From Candidatus Saccharibacteria bacterium (GTDB lineage: Bacteria > Patescibacteriota > Saccharimonadia > Saccharimonadales > Saccharimonadaceae), in contig CP064991.1 in the NCBI GenBank assembly GCA_016699895.1, positions 1 to 64,000 on the forward strand: a DNA stretch of 64,000 bases. The letters are read 5' to 3'. The position numbers and the translations under genes were made by a program. Below, piece by piece: positions 15,952 through 25,241 of the stretch. Position 1 is the stretch's first letter. The number at the start of each line of letters is the position of its first letter. The notes below the pieces were generated by a model that saw only the letters and a program-made list of their open reading frames with translations, was not told where the DNA came from and searched no databases.

Positions 15952-16631
15952 TGACGATATCCTCCGTGCGCGACATCGCTAACTACCTTGCCCTCATCGA
16001 GCGTAATCACGCGAGTATTGAGACGATTCACAATTTCGGTACTGTGAGTGATGAGGAGTACAGTTGTACCAAATTTGTTAATTTTAGCGAGCAGACGAAC
16101 AATTTCCCAGCTATTTTTAGGATCGAGGTTACCTGTCGGCTCGTCAGCAATCAGGATCTTGGGCTGGCGTACCATAGCTCGAGCAATTGCCACGCGCTGG
16201 CGTTCACCACCGGACAGTTCCCGCGGAAAGTTCTTTTGTTTACCGTAAAGACCAACGAGTTCCAAGATCTTTGGCACGTTAGTTTTGATTTCACTATTGC
16301 TATGGCCAGAAATCTCAAGGCTGAGCGCCACATTTTCAAACACTGTGCGGTTAGGTAGCAATTTGAAATCCTGAAACACGACGCCGATGCGTCGACGTAG
16401 CAGTGGTACATCGCGATCATCGAGCGTATCGTAATCGATACCACCAACAACGATCTTGCCAGAATCTGGCTTTTCCTCACGAGTTAATAGTTTTAACAAA
16501 GTCGATTTGCCGGCTCCCGAAGCCCCAACGATAATCGCAAACTCTCGCGGCGCCACATGTAGCGACACTTTGTCGAGTGCCGGTCGGATGCCACGATGAT
16601 ATGTTTTGGTTACCCTATCTAGTAATATCAT
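15948..16631 (-). CDS. ftsE: Cell division ATP-binding protein FtsE
   Basis: 227 residues, ABC ATPase. Walker A GASGAGKST (about 37-45), signature LSGGERQRVAIARA (about 138), Walker B ILIADEPTGNLDP (about 158-170), His switch LLITHS. First gene of ftsE-ftsX-CHAP hydrolase-ctpA. An extended -10 (TGATATAAT) near 16645 leaves a leader of only a few nt. Confidence 0.96.
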   Translation of the reverse strand: MILLDRVTKTYHRGIRPALDKVSLHVAPREFAIIVGASGAGKSTLLKLLTREEKPDSGKIVVGGIDYDTLDDRDVPLLRRRIGVVFQDFKLLPNRTVFENVALSLEISGHSNSEIKTNVPKILELVGLYGKQKNFPRELSGGERQRVAIARAMVRQPKILIADEPTGNLDPKNSWEIVRLLAKINKFGTTVLLITHSTEIVNRLNTRVITLDEGKVVSDVAHGGYRQ

Positions 16632-16673
16632 CTATGCTTCTATTATATCATAACCTTGAGCAGTTATCGATTG

Positions 16674-17927
16674 TTATTGCCGCGCAGCGTAAACTACGAC
16701 ACGCTGATCAGTACTCTGATCGCGGTAATTATACTTTCCAGCATAGGTCATGAGAGTCACACCCTGTTTCGCATCGTCTGGGACGTTTAACGCCTGGTTC
16801 ATGTCAACTTTGTCGGTGGCAAGTGTCTGATTACTGACGACTTTATAGGTGAATTTATCGCCGTTGCCGTTCTCGATAACGATACTATCGCCGACTTTGA
16901 GCTGGTCTAGTTTATCAAAAGCAGAATTGTACGAAGACGAGTAGGACTTGTGGCCATTGATAAATACCTGGCCATCCTGACCCGGTTTAGCGCTACCATC
17001 ATACCAGGCGACATCGTTGGCATTCTTTGGCGAATCGATATTGCCATTGCTATTGATTCCGACACTGTCAACTCGAGACTGGATGCCGATCGACGGCAGA
17101 TACAGATAGCGTGCCTGATCAGCTGGTGCCGTGTGAGCTGCCCAAGCTTGATTACTAACTGTGGTAGGATCAACACTAAACGGATTAGTGTCATCGATCG
17201 ACACCGCGCCGACCGCCTGCGAAAAGATGTAGCTAATTGGTTTGTTAGTAAACCAAGTATCCCAGGCTAAATAAGCACTCACCACGACGAGCGATGTGAC
17301 TATCAGATATTTTAGGAATCTACCAACTTTTCGATGATCGATTCGAACCTCGAAAGTTACTTTGGAATTGAGATGGCGCATCCAGGTCTGTTCGGCCGAT
17401 TCATTAGCTATAGCACCAGCACCGCCGGCGTCAATCAGCGTCGAGGCGCCGCCCGACTCGGCGGTTGTCGGCATAGTCTCGGCGGCCGAGGCTAGCACCT
17501 TGCTAGTGAGACTACTTTTGTCTCCCGTTTGATGCCTGACATGAGATTTATGAGGGGCTTTATGACTAGCCACGTGATCGATTTTCGGAGCTCTTTTTGG
17601 CTGAACTATCGATTTACTAGCAGGTTTTATTGCGGCTGGCGGAACAATTCCATCAATCCTCGCGGGGACAGATCGATGAGTAGGAATATGATGAGTAGCT
17701 GGCTTTTCCGGTTTTTTATGTGTTATCGACTCTGCAGTGTGAGTTTTCGGCTGATTAACCGTGGTAACGTGCGGAGTTTGTATAGGTTGGTTTATTACCG
17801 TCGCTGACCCAAATACCGCATGTATATTCCTCACATGATGCTCCGGAACGATTACCCTACCTCGAGATTCAACTCTAACCGAATGATCACGACTAGATGT
17901 CCCACTAAAAAAATCTTGATTTGTCAT
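16674..17927 (-). CDS. Sortase-fold surface protein with catalytic Cys replaced by Tyr
   Basis: 417 residues. A long polar His/Pro/Lys-rich cytosolic region (1-190), one transmembrane helix (about 207-226) and a C-terminal sortase domain beginning YLYLPSIGIQSRVDSVG. The catalytic His is present (INGHKSY, His326) and the Arg is in DQRVVVYA (Arg409). The strand that normally reads TLxTC reads TLMTYAG, so position 395 is Tyr (codon TAT) where the transpeptidase Cys should be. The protein may bind sorting-type substrates without joining them. GGGGAC lies before the ATG. Confidence 0.82.
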   Translation of the reverse strand: MTNQDFFSGTSSRDHSVRVESRGRVIVPEHHVRNIHAVFGSATVINQPIQTPHVTTVNQPKTHTAESITHKKPEKPATHHIPTHRSVPARIDGIVPPAAIKPASKSIVQPKRAPKIDHVASHKAPHKSHVRHQTGDKSSLTSKVLASAAETMPTTAESGGASTLIDAGGAGAIANESAEQTWMRHLNSKVTFEVRIDHRKVGRFLKYLIVTSLVVVSAYLAWDTWFTNKPISYIFSQAVGAVSIDDTNPFSVDPTTVSNQAWAAHTAPADQARYLYLPSIGIQSRVDSVGINSNGNIDSPKNANDVAWYDGSAKPGQDGQVFINGHKSYSSSYNSAFDKLDQLKVGDSIVIENGNGDKFTYKVVSNQTLATDKVDMNQALNVPDDAKQGVTLMTYAGKYNYRDQSTDQRVVVYAARQ

Positions 17928-17984
17928 TGTTTGTCCCCTGTTTGTTCCTGTTTTAGCCTGTTTGTTTTTTCGGCTATGCTACTG

Positions 17985-18013
17985 ATTATATCGCACTAAT
18001 TTTTATAATGCAA
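17985..18013 (-). promoter_or_regulatory. Promoter of the sortase-like gene
   Basis: TTGCAT (18008-18013) and TATAAT (17985-17990), spacer 17. The leader contains three imperfect 10-nt copies of an ACAAACAGG-like unit (17931-17968). Confidence 0.7.
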
Positions 18014-18029
18014 GTGGTAAAATTGTTAT

Positions 18030-19115
18030 TTAATGTATAGTGTGGCGATTCTCTAGATAAGCTCGGACAAACCCATCGATCTTACCGTCGAGCACCGCGT
18101 CGGTGTCTTTTTCCTCGTATTTAGTGCGCGTGTCTTTGACAAGTTTATAGGGGTGAAGTACATAGTTTCTAATCTGTGCGCCCCAGCTAGCACTCTCACC
18201 TGCTCGCAGTTCGCCTAGAGTCTCGACATGCTGTTCAGCTTGCAAAGCCGCTAGTTTACCGCGCAAGATTTCCATGGCTTTTTCTTTGTTTTGGAGCTGG
18301 GAACGTTCGTTTTGGATCGCCACAACAATGCCGGTCGGCACGTGGGTAATGCGCACCGCTGAATCAGTCGTGTTGACACTCTGGCCACCATGACCACCGG
18401 CTCGGTAGACATCAATTTTGAGATCTTTGTCATCGATTTTCACCGCATCTGGCGTGTCGATTTTTGGCAAGACCTCGACAAGGGCGAATGATGTCTCGCG
18501 GGATTCAGCGTTGAACGGACTGAGGCGCACCAAACGATGCACGCCATTTTCACTCATGAGTTTGCCATAGACAAATGGACCGGAAATTTCAATCACTGAC
18601 GTTTTCACTCCCGCCACCTCGCCGGTTGATCGTTCCAAAACAGTTGCTTTATGGCCATTCTTTTCCGCCCAGCGCAAATACATACGCTCGAGCATCGCCG
18701 TAAAGTCCTGGGCATCATCGCCACCGGCACCAGCACTGAGCCGAATGATAGCATCGCCAGAGTCGTATTGACCATCGAATAATAGTTGCTCCTGTAATGA
18801 GGCCAAATGTTCCTCAAGTGCATCAACTTGACCGGATAATTCCGTCATCATTTCATCATCAGCGAGCGATACCAGTTCTGTAAAATCCTGCGCCTGTGCC
18901 GCCAGAATCTGCCACGGATCAACTTGGTTTTTGAGATCAGATAGCTTTTTGGCGCTGGCCTGGGCCGCCTCTGGGTTATGCCACGTCTCAGGCTGGGCTA
19001 GACTAGCCTCTAGCGCCGCAATCTCTCTAGCTTTAGCTGGGATATCGAGTTTTGATAGGGCCGTCGAAACTTCGCCTGAAACACGTTGTAATCTAGCCTC
19101 GAGATCAGATTTCAT
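18030..19115 (-). CDS. prfB: Peptide chain release factor 2
   Basis: 361 residues. Releases peptides at UGA and UAA. The stop-codon-recognition tripeptide SPF is in RLVRLSPFNAESRE and the catalytic GGQ in [15 protein letters not shown]. The frame is continuous: no in-frame UGA near codon 25, so the autoregulatory frameshift found in most RF2 genes is absent. Its presence indicates UGA is read as stop. Followed 10 nt upstream by the LOG-family gene. Confidence 0.96.
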   Translation of the reverse strand: MKSDLEARLQRVSGEVSTALSKLDIPAKAREIAALEASLAQPETWHNPEAAQASAKKLSDLKNQVDPWQILAAQAQDFTELVSLADDEMMTELSGQVDALEEHLASLQEQLLFDGQYDSGDAIIRLSAGAGGDDAQDFTAMLERMYLRWAEKNGHKATVLERSTGEVAGVKTSVIEISGPFVYGKLMSENGVHRLVRLSPFNAESRETSFALVEVLPKIDTPDAVKIDDKDLKIDVYRAGGHGGQSVNTTDSAVRITHVPTGIVVAIQNERSQLQNKEKAMEILRGKLAALQAEQHVETLGELRAGESASWGAQIRNYVLHPYKLVKDTRTKYEEKDTDAVLDGKIDGFVRAYLENRHTIH

Positions 19116-19124
19116 GCCTAAAGC

Positions 19125-19853
19125 CTAACTAGCCGGCTGGCTATTAGTTTGTCCACCTAAAACCTGAGAAATCAATTCGCTCGGTTGTCGCGGCGATACA
19201 TTACCAGCTGCATTAACAATTACATTGACGTCGTCGGTTATAGTGTAGAGCGCGCGGTCGTTCGGACCGATCGTGCCAGCTTCTTTTTCCATTTTCCAGT
19301 AAAAAAATGCGTCGAGCGGCTTCCAAAAGTCACTACCAAATAGAAAGATCGGTACATGATCGATTTTTTTGGTCTGCATCAGGGTAATAATCTCACTAAA
19401 CTCGTCAATCGTGCCAAAACCGCCCGGAAAATAAACGTAGACCTTGCTCGAGGCTGCTAGCATGACTTTGCGGGCAAAGAAATAATGAAATTCTAGATGA
19501 TCGGTCGTATATTGATTCAGAGTTTGCTCCATCGGCAACTGAATATTGAGGCCGATCGAACGACCGCCCTTTTCAAAAGCTCCGCGATTAGCCGCTTCCA
19601 TAATGCCATTGCCACCTCCGGTGATGACTGGGTGCCCGGCCTCCGCTAGTTTCTGCCCTAGCTCACGAGCCTTGATGTAATACGGATTATCCTCTGACAG
19701 CCTGGCCGAACCAAACACGGTGACGCCCTGCGGATAGGTTTTGATCGTTTCGAGCCCCGCCGTCAGATCTTTAGCGTAGCGCGAAGAGCGCTCGATATCT
19801 TCTAGGGTCAGCGATTTGTTGCGCGCCAGCTCGTTCATCCAAACTTGTTCCAT
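19125..19853 (-). CDS. LOG family / TIGR00730 Rossmann protein
   Basis: 242 residues. The family releases bases from nucleoside 5'-monophosphates (cytokinin-type phosphoribohydrolase). Conserved VFGSARL, GGGNGIMEAANRGA and the diagnostic PGGFGTIDEFSE are present. Starts ATG at 19853. Physiological substrate in bacteria without cytokinins is not settled. Confidence 0.88.
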   Translation of the reverse strand: MEQVWMNELARNKSLTLEDIERSSRYAKDLTAGLETIKTYPQGVTVFGSARLSEDNPYYIKARELGQKLAEAGHPVITGGGNGIMEAANRGAFEKGGRSIGLNIQLPMEQTLNQYTTDHLEFHYFFARKVMLAASSKVYVYFPGGFGTIDEFSEIITLMQTKKIDHVPIFLFGSDFWKPLDAFFYWKMEKEAGTIGPNDRALYTITDDVNVIVNAAGNVSPRQPSELISQVLGGQTNSQPAS

Positions 19854-19865
19854 AATCAGACTATT

Positions 19866-21179
19866 TTAGCACAGCCCTTTCACTGCCGCGATAAACTGGT
19901 CGCCGCGATCTTTGTAGCTCGTAAACATATCGAAACTAGCGGCCGCTGGGGATAAAATGACGACATCACCTGGCGTGGCCGCCTGATAGACTTCATGCAC
20001 AATCTCAGCCATGATCTTTGTTTCTAGTTTTTTGATGGTTACATCTGAAACCGAGCTGACTTGAGACTCGATTTTATCGCAATTCGCGCCGATAACGTAG
20101 ATCATTTTGACTGTCGATTCGTTAATGACACGACCTAGTTCAGTATAGTCAGCACCTTTATCATGTCCGCCCAGAATGAGGATGGTTGGTGAGTCAAACG
20201 ACCGGATCGCTGCAATCGCCGAGCCTGGCGTCGTTGCAATACTATCATCATAAAATGCTATGTTGTTCACCGTTCCTACCAATTTGAGTCGGTGCGGCAA
20301 TCCAGTAAAACTACTGAGACCTCTCCGAATCGCCTTGATATCACCATTCGTCATATGCCACGTCGCCGCGATGGCGGCGGCGGCATTGCGCAGATTATGC
20401 TCCCCAGGTAACGTAACCATATCGGTCGAACCAATTTCCTGGTCAGCGTAATAAAACGTGCTCTGTTCAATATGAACACATTTTTTATTCAAGAACGGCA
20501 ACCCCGTTGCGTGGGTTATCGACATGGCATCTTCAGCCAGCTGCCGTACTCTCTCATCTTGTTCATTATAGACGGCGAAATCACGAGGAGTTTGATGGGC
20601 AAAGATCTGACTTTTTGCCGTCACATACTCCGCCATATCAGCATGCACATCGAGATGATCCGGCTCGAGTAGTGTCATCACCGCCACTGTTGGCGAACGT
20701 TCGAGGTCCCATAATTGAAACGATGACAGCTCAAATACTACGATATCCTCAGCCTGAATACTGTCTAGGATATCAAGAGCTGGGACACCAATATTGCCAA
20801 CCAGATGAACCTGTCGACCACTAGCGCCAAAATACGCTCGCAAGATCTCTGCGACAAGACTACAGGTCGTACCCTTACCCTTTGAACCAGTCACACCGAT
20901 AATCGGTGCAGGACATGTAGCAAAAAACTCATTGGTCTGAGACCATATCTTGCCGCGAGTACGAATAGAACGCGGCGACATCGGTGGTGTACGGAGTACA
21001 AGATCAAAATCATCTAGCTGATCAAAGGCATCCCCGCTCACTATAGCTTTAGCGCCCACAGGAATTGGGTACTGGTCGCTGACCTTATCCGTTACAATCG
21101 TGACATCATGACCTTTCGCTGTATAGTAGCGATAGCTTGACTGCCCTTCTGCACCAAATCCGGCTATTGCAATCCTCAT
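19866..21179 (-). CDS. murD: UDP-N-acetylmuramoylalanine-D-glutamate ligase
   Basis: 437 residues. Adds D-Glu to the muramyl peptide in the cytosol. N-terminal Rossmann domain (RIAIAGFGAEGQSS), ATP loop GVTGSKGKGTT (about 103-113), central DHLDVH region and C-terminal LILGGHDKGADY. Start taken at ATG 21179 with AAAGGGG upstream; a TTG six codons earlier overlaps the upstream stop. Lone mur gene here; the other mur genes are outside the window. Confidence 0.93.
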   Translation of the reverse strand: MRIAIAGFGAEGQSSYRYYTAKGHDVTIVTDKVSDQYPIPVGAKAIVSGDAFDQLDDFDLVLRTPPMSPRSIRTRGKIWSQTNEFFATCPAPIIGVTGSKGKGTTCSLVAEILRAYFGASGRQVHLVGNIGVPALDILDSIQAEDIVVFELSSFQLWDLERSPTVAVMTLLEPDHLDVHADMAEYVTAKSQIFAHQTPRDFAVYNEQDERVRQLAEDAMSITHATGLPFLNKKCVHIEQSTFYYADQEIGSTDMVTLPGEHNLRNAAAAIAATWHMTNGDIKAIRRGLSSFTGLPHRLKLVGTVNNIAFYDDSIATTPGSAIAAIRSFDSPTILILGGHDKGADYTELGRVINESTVKMIYVIGANCDKIESQVSSVSDVTIKKLETKIMAEIVHEVYQAATPGDVVILSPAAASFDMFTSYKDRGDQFIAAVKGLC

Positions 21180-21193
21180 ACTGCCCCTTTCGT

Positions 21194-22474
21194 TCAAAAT
21201 AATTTGCTCAGCTTTTCGTTTAGGCGTTCAGCGACAGCCTTTTCGGTATTACCATAAATACCCAAGCCCCAGCAATTCACGGTAAAGAACTCCTGCGCAG
21301 TGGCGATGATGCGCTCTTTGGTCACCGCATTGATCCGATCGGGTTGAGCTGCAAAATCCTCGATCCGACCGTCAAAGAAATAGCGATTAGCTAGCCAATT
21401 ATTCAGTTGTCCCACTGTCTGGATGCCCATTTGATGACGGCCAAGTGCGTACTGTTTGGCACTCTCAATTTCAGCATCACTAATATCGCCTTCCTGGATT
21501 CGTCTTATTTCGCGTACAATCAAATCAAATAGTCGATCGAGCTTGTCGGCTTCGACCGAGGCACCGAAATCCCATGTCGAGTTATGTTCACTCGCGCTCG
21601 TCTCCGACCAAATGCCATAGACCAAGCCCTTTTGCCGAGCTTCGCCCTGGATTCTAGAATGCAGCGTACCGTTCAAAATATGGTCGAGTACGCTCATGGC
21701 AGTGTCTTCGTCGTCCGACAATCGCCTAGGCAAGTTCATCGTCCAACCAAACGTGATGTCCGGGACATCCTTGCGGCGAATCGCAAATGGTGCAAATGAG
21801 TGCATCTCGTCAACTGGCAGCGGTGGTCGATCGCCCATCTTTAACTCAAAACTGTTGAGAAGTTCACGTAAACGCGTCAATTTCCCAGTAAAATCCCCCG
21901 CCACGACGAAACGTAAATTACCGCTGGTATGAGTATCACGATAGTGATTGCGAATATCGCGTACTGTAATATTTGGCATAATCTCAAGACGCTCCTGATA
22001 ACCTAATGTATTATCGCCTAGATTCTGAGAGATCTTCGGCCATAATACTCGGTTGGCATTCGACAAATAGCCAGTCAATTCACCTTTGACATTGCCGTAC
22101 TCGGCATCAAACTCTTCCTCGGTGAATTTTGGATCGCAGATGGCTGATTTTTGCAATCCTAAAATCCTTTCCCACTCAAACGAAGCACATTCCGCCACAT
22201 AACACATGCTAACATCGCTCGTCCACGCATTGTGGTACGCCCCGTTTTCGGTAAATACTGCATCATAATCAGAACCGGTCGCAAATCCGTTATTGGCACC
22301 GAACGCCATATGCTCCATGATATGCGCTGTTTCCCATTTTTTGTCAAAGTCGCGCACAAATCGGCTGCCGGCCCGAAAATGAAACTGGGCGCTCATGACT
22401 GGCGCCGAGGGCACGTTGACAATCAAGCCACGCCCATTGTCTTTCAGCATAAATTCACTAACTTCGTATTGCAT
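21194..22474 (-). CDS. M16-family zinc peptidase
   Basis: 426 residues. The inverted zinc motif HIMEH (about 48-52) and the downstream acidic ligand region (EEEFDAEYGNVKGEL, about 118-132) are those of an active M16 N-domain, followed by the second, non-catalytic M16 domain. No signal peptide. Related to pitrilysin and the pqqL/YmxG type proteases that clear peptides. Directly in front of murD. Confidence 0.88.
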   Translation of the reverse strand: MQYEVSEFMLKDNGRGLIVNVPSAPVMSAQFHFRAGSRFVRDFDKKWETAHIMEHMAFGANNGFATGSDYDAVFTENGAYHNAWTSDVSMCYVAECASFEWERILGLQKSAICDPKFTEEEFDAEYGNVKGELTGYLSNANRVLWPKISQNLGDNTLGYQERLEIMPNITVRDIRNHYRDTHTSGNLRFVVAGDFTGKLTRLRELLNSFELKMGDRPPLPVDEMHSFAPFAIRRKDVPDITFGWTMNLPRRLSDDEDTAMSVLDHILNGTLHSRIQGEARQKGLVYGIWSETSASEHNSTWDFGASVEADKLDRLFDLIVREIRRIQEGDISDAEIESAKQYALGRHQMGIQTVGQLNNWLANRYFFDGRIEDFAAQPDRINAVTKERIIATAQEFFTVNCWGLGIYGNTEKAVAERLNEKLSKLF

Positions 22475-22539
22475 ATATTCTGGCCTAGTTTCGGATCATT
22501 GATCCCTCGCCCACTAGCAACAATTGTACCACAAAAAGC

Positions 22540-22797
22540 TTACTGGTCAGTCGAAGAATCGTGTAATTTCCGCGATTGTTCGTCGATCTGAGCCTGCAAG
22601 GCGTCAACCTCTTTGGATTGATTGTTGTTGGCGATAATCTTTGGCACCACTAGCGCCGCCGATCCTATCGCGACAATTACGAAACTAATGATGAGATACA
22701 GCGTGGTCTGAGTCAATTTCGAAGCGCGCGACGAAGCCGACAGCGCCCCTACCGATACCGCATAAGTGTCTTCTTGATCAGTTGGTTGTGGATTCAT
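22540..22797 (-). CDS. Small single-span membrane protein
   Basis: 85 residues: acidic/Ser-rich N-terminus (1-30), one transmembrane helix (about 33-55) and a C-terminal coiled coil (about 60-80). Start ATG 22797 with AAGGAG; the frame upstream overlaps lysS and is discounted. Follows lysS by 14 nt, so co-transcribed. Function unknown. Confidence 0.7.
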   Translation of the reverse strand: MNPQPTDQEDTYAVSVGALSASSRASKLTQTTLYLIISFVIVAIGSAALVVPKIIANNNQSKEVDALQAQIDEQSRKLHDSSTDQ

Positions 22798-22811
22798 GTT
22801 TCTCCTTTTTT

Positions 22812-24332
22812 CTAAAGACCAAGGTCCGGATAAATTTCGCGCGTGGTTTGATCGATTTCGCGACGCAGCTGTGGGAATGGCACACCTTCGCGCGCCGTTA
22901 CGCCTTCGAGACTCCAAAATACGCGTTCGCTATAGCCCAAACCGCAAGCTGGTGGCATGCCGTATTCGAGCGCCTCGACAAAATCGATATCGAGCATTTG
23001 CGCCTCATCATCGCCAGCGTCACGCATAGCCTGCTGTTCACGGAAACGCTCCAGCTGATCGAGTGGATCATTCAGTTCAGAAAAAGCTTTGCACATCTCG
23101 CTGCCACCGAAGACTAGGTTGAATTGCTCGCTCATGCGCGGATCACAAGCTTGTTTTTTGGCGAGCGGCTGCATAAACACCGGAATCCCCACCAAAAAGA
23201 CTGGCCCAGCGATGGTTTTGCGGTATTTTTTCCATAGTTTATCGAGGCTACGGATACGATTGTCGACCTTTTCAACCTCTAGCCCGTTCTGTCGCAAGGC
23301 GGCCTGGATCTCCTCCATCGAAGACTCAAAGACATCGATATTGAACTTATTTGCTAGCACCTCAACAAAGTTAATTTTCGGAAAATGCTCGTTGTCTTCG
23401 CCGAAATCAACCGTTTGGCCGTCAGCCAGTGTGAACTTGCGCGTACCCCAAGTCTGGTCGCAGACAAAACGAATCATTCGCTCGGTCAGCTCCATGCCGT
23501 CCTGCCAATCCGCATAAGCCCAGTACCATTCCATCGCGTTGTGTTCTGGCAAATGCTCGTCACTATAATTTTCGTTGCGGAAACGCGCCCCGATATCAAA
23601 CACTTTTTCAAAACCGGCCACTAGTAGTCGTTTGAGTGGCAATTCATGACTAATACGCAAATAAAAATCCTGATCGAGGGCATCCATATGTGTCACAAAT
23701 GGATTCGCGTCAGCACCGCCAGCCGTCGCTTCGAGCACCGTGTTATTTACCTCTATAAAACCTTCGTTTTCGAGGAACTCCCTAGTCGCGCGCCAGAATG
23801 TGCTGCGGCGCTCGAAACGCTCACGCACCTCTGGATTGACATTCATATCGACATAGCGCCTACGGAAACGTTCTTCTTTGTTCGTAAAACCATCCTGTCG
23901 GCTCGGCATCGGTCGCAAAGCCTTGGTGAGCAGTCGTAGCTTTTTAACCCCCAGACTAATCTCGCCCGTTTGGGTTTTGATGACTTCGCCAGTTGCCTCA
24001 ACAAAATCACCTGTATCGAGTAGATTGAGGTCTTCTAGGCCAATCAATGACAATTCTGCCGCTGTTGAGGCTACCTCTCCCGAGCGCAAAAACAATTGCA
24101 AGTCGCCGGTCTGGTCACGCACTACGATAAACGCAATTTTACCGAATTTACGAATACTCGCAATCCGACCAACTACTGTTTGTTCAGTACCGTTCAATTC
24201 GTCAAATTTTTTTGTCACATCACCAGCAGAAATCGTTCGCTCGGCCTTTGCTGGATAAGGACTCAAACCGAGCTCACGTAGTTTCTCGAGTTTTTTCAGT
24301 CGCTCGTCGCGAAAATCTTGTAAGGTTGCCAT
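22812..24332 (-). CDS. lysS: Lysyl-tRNA synthetase, class II
   Basis: 506 residues. N-terminal OB anticodon domain (VVGRIASIRKFGKIAFIVVRD) and class II core with motif 2 (FRNENYSDEHLPEHNAMEWY) and motif 3 at the C-terminus (GLGYSERVFWSLEG, with a slight change from the usual GxGxDR). TATAAT (24339-24344, minus, extended TGG) ends 6 nt before the ATG, so the transcript should begin at the start codon. Confidence 0.95.
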   Translation of the reverse strand: MATLQDFRDERLKKLEKLRELGLSPYPAKAERTISAGDVTKKFDELNGTEQTVVGRIASIRKFGKIAFIVVRDQTGDLQLFLRSGEVASTAAELSLIGLEDLNLLDTGDFVEATGEVIKTQTGEISLGVKKLRLLTKALRPMPSRQDGFTNKEERFRRRYVDMNVNPEVRERFERRSTFWRATREFLENEGFIEVNNTVLEATAGGADANPFVTHMDALDQDFYLRISHELPLKRLLVAGFEKVFDIGARFRNENYSDEHLPEHNAMEWYWAYADWQDGMELTERMIRFVCDQTWGTRKFTLADGQTVDFGEDNEHFPKINFVEVLANKFNIDVFESSMEEIQAALRQNGLEVEKVDNRIRSLDKLWKKYRKTIAGPVFLVGIPVFMQPLAKKQACDPRMSEQFNLVFGGSEMCKAFSELNDPLDQLERFREQQAMRDAGDDEAQMLDIDFVEALEYGMPPACGLGYSERVFWSLEGVTAREGVPFPQLRREIDQTTREIYPDLGL

Positions 24333-24370
24333 TTTATAATTATACCATGGACGAGATGCGTCACCACTAT

Positions 24371-25141
24371 TTACGATTCAATAAATCTATCGAGTGATGC
24401 AATTGTTAGACTGACCAAAATAACACCGACGATCAACAAGATTGATTGCCAGCCGATGAATCGTTTGCGCTCGTGCTCATGGATCTCTGGAATGATATCG
24501 CTGACCGCTATATAGATAAAGAATCCGGCTGTTAGACCCAAAACCGCGTCGAGTGGCACGGTGACACTTTTTCCTAATGCAAAGAATGTCACAGCCGCGA
24601 CGGTTGTCGCGAGCGCCGAAATCACATTGACGAGCAGCACCTCGCGGCGGCTGAGACCTTTGCTGAGTAGCAAACCAAAATCGCCAATTTCCTGTGGTAT
24701 TTCATGAAAAGCAATCGCGATTGTCACCACAATACCAGTTGCCGGCGATACCAAAAACGCCGCAGCGATCGCCACGCCGTCAATAAAATTATGCAAAGTG
24801 TCACCTATGATGATGAGTGGAACTTTCGCGCTCTTTACCTCATGTTGATGTCCGGTGTCGTAACTATGATGATGGAACCAGTGAATCGCCCGCTCGAGCA
24901 GGAAAAACGCCAATATGCCTAGCAAAGTAGCGTATAACGCCGTGTCGGCGTCGCCCTCGTGGACGGCTTCGGGCAACAAATCTACAAAAGCCGCCGCCAG
25001 CAACGCCCCAGCCGCAAACGGCGTAGCGTAATTAACTAAACTATTCGCCCAGGATTTCCGCGCCAACAAAATCACCCCACCGATCAGTGAAAATACTCCC
25101 CCAACGAGCGAAAAGAAAACTACTTGTGTCATTGTTGACAT
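24371..25141 (-). CDS. ZIP family divalent metal transporter
   Basis: 256 residues with eight hydrophobic segments. The metal-site helices read HNFIDGVAIAAAFL and HEIPQEIGDFGLLLS (about 113-125 and 144-158), the core ZIP signature. A His-rich loop HWFHHHSYDTGHQHE (about 87-101) lies before them. Takes up Zn2+ or Fe2+. Divergent from a Fur-family gene across a palindrome that overlaps its -35, so repression when metal is plentiful is likely. Confidence 0.92.
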   Translation of the reverse strand: MSTMTQVVFFSLVGGVFSLIGGVILLARKSWANSLVNYATPFAAGALLAAAFVDLLPEAVHEGDADTALYATLLGILAFFLLERAIHWFHHHSYDTGHQHEVKSAKVPLIIIGDTLHNFIDGVAIAAAFLVSPATGIVVTIAIAFHEIPQEIGDFGLLLSKGLSRREVLLVNVISALATTVAAVTFFALGKSVTVPLDAVLGLTAGFFIYIAVSDIIPEIHEHERKRFIGWQSILLIVGVILVSLTIASLDRFIES

Positions 25142-25187
25142 ACTATTACATACTCCTTTTGATCATAGTTATACTTGTGTAGTATTT

Positions 25188-25217
25188 ATTATAATCAGTA
25201 TGTTATAATTATTGCAA
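25188..25217 (-). promoter_or_regulatory. Promoter of the ZIP transporter gene
   Basis: TTGCAA (25212-25217) and TATAAT (25188-25193), spacer 18. The -35 lies inside the palindrome 25209-25231. Confidence 0.65.
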
Positions 25218-25231
25218 ATAATTTGCAATAA
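25209..25231. promoter_or_regulatory. Perfect palindromic Fur/Zur-type operator
   Basis: A 9-1-9 perfect palindrome (ATTGCAAAT, one A, ATTTGCAAT), extendable to 23 bp. It overlaps the start region of the fur-like promoter (TGTTATAAT, -10 at 25204-25209) and the -35 of the divergent ZIP gene, so one bound dimer could control both. Assignment to this regulator is inferred from position. Confidence 0.75.
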
Positions 25232-25241
25232 GGATTACATA

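Noticed and set aside
18030..19115. Programmed +1 frameshift in prfB
   Set aside because: The reading frame is continuous from the ATG through SPF and GGQ; no early UGA.
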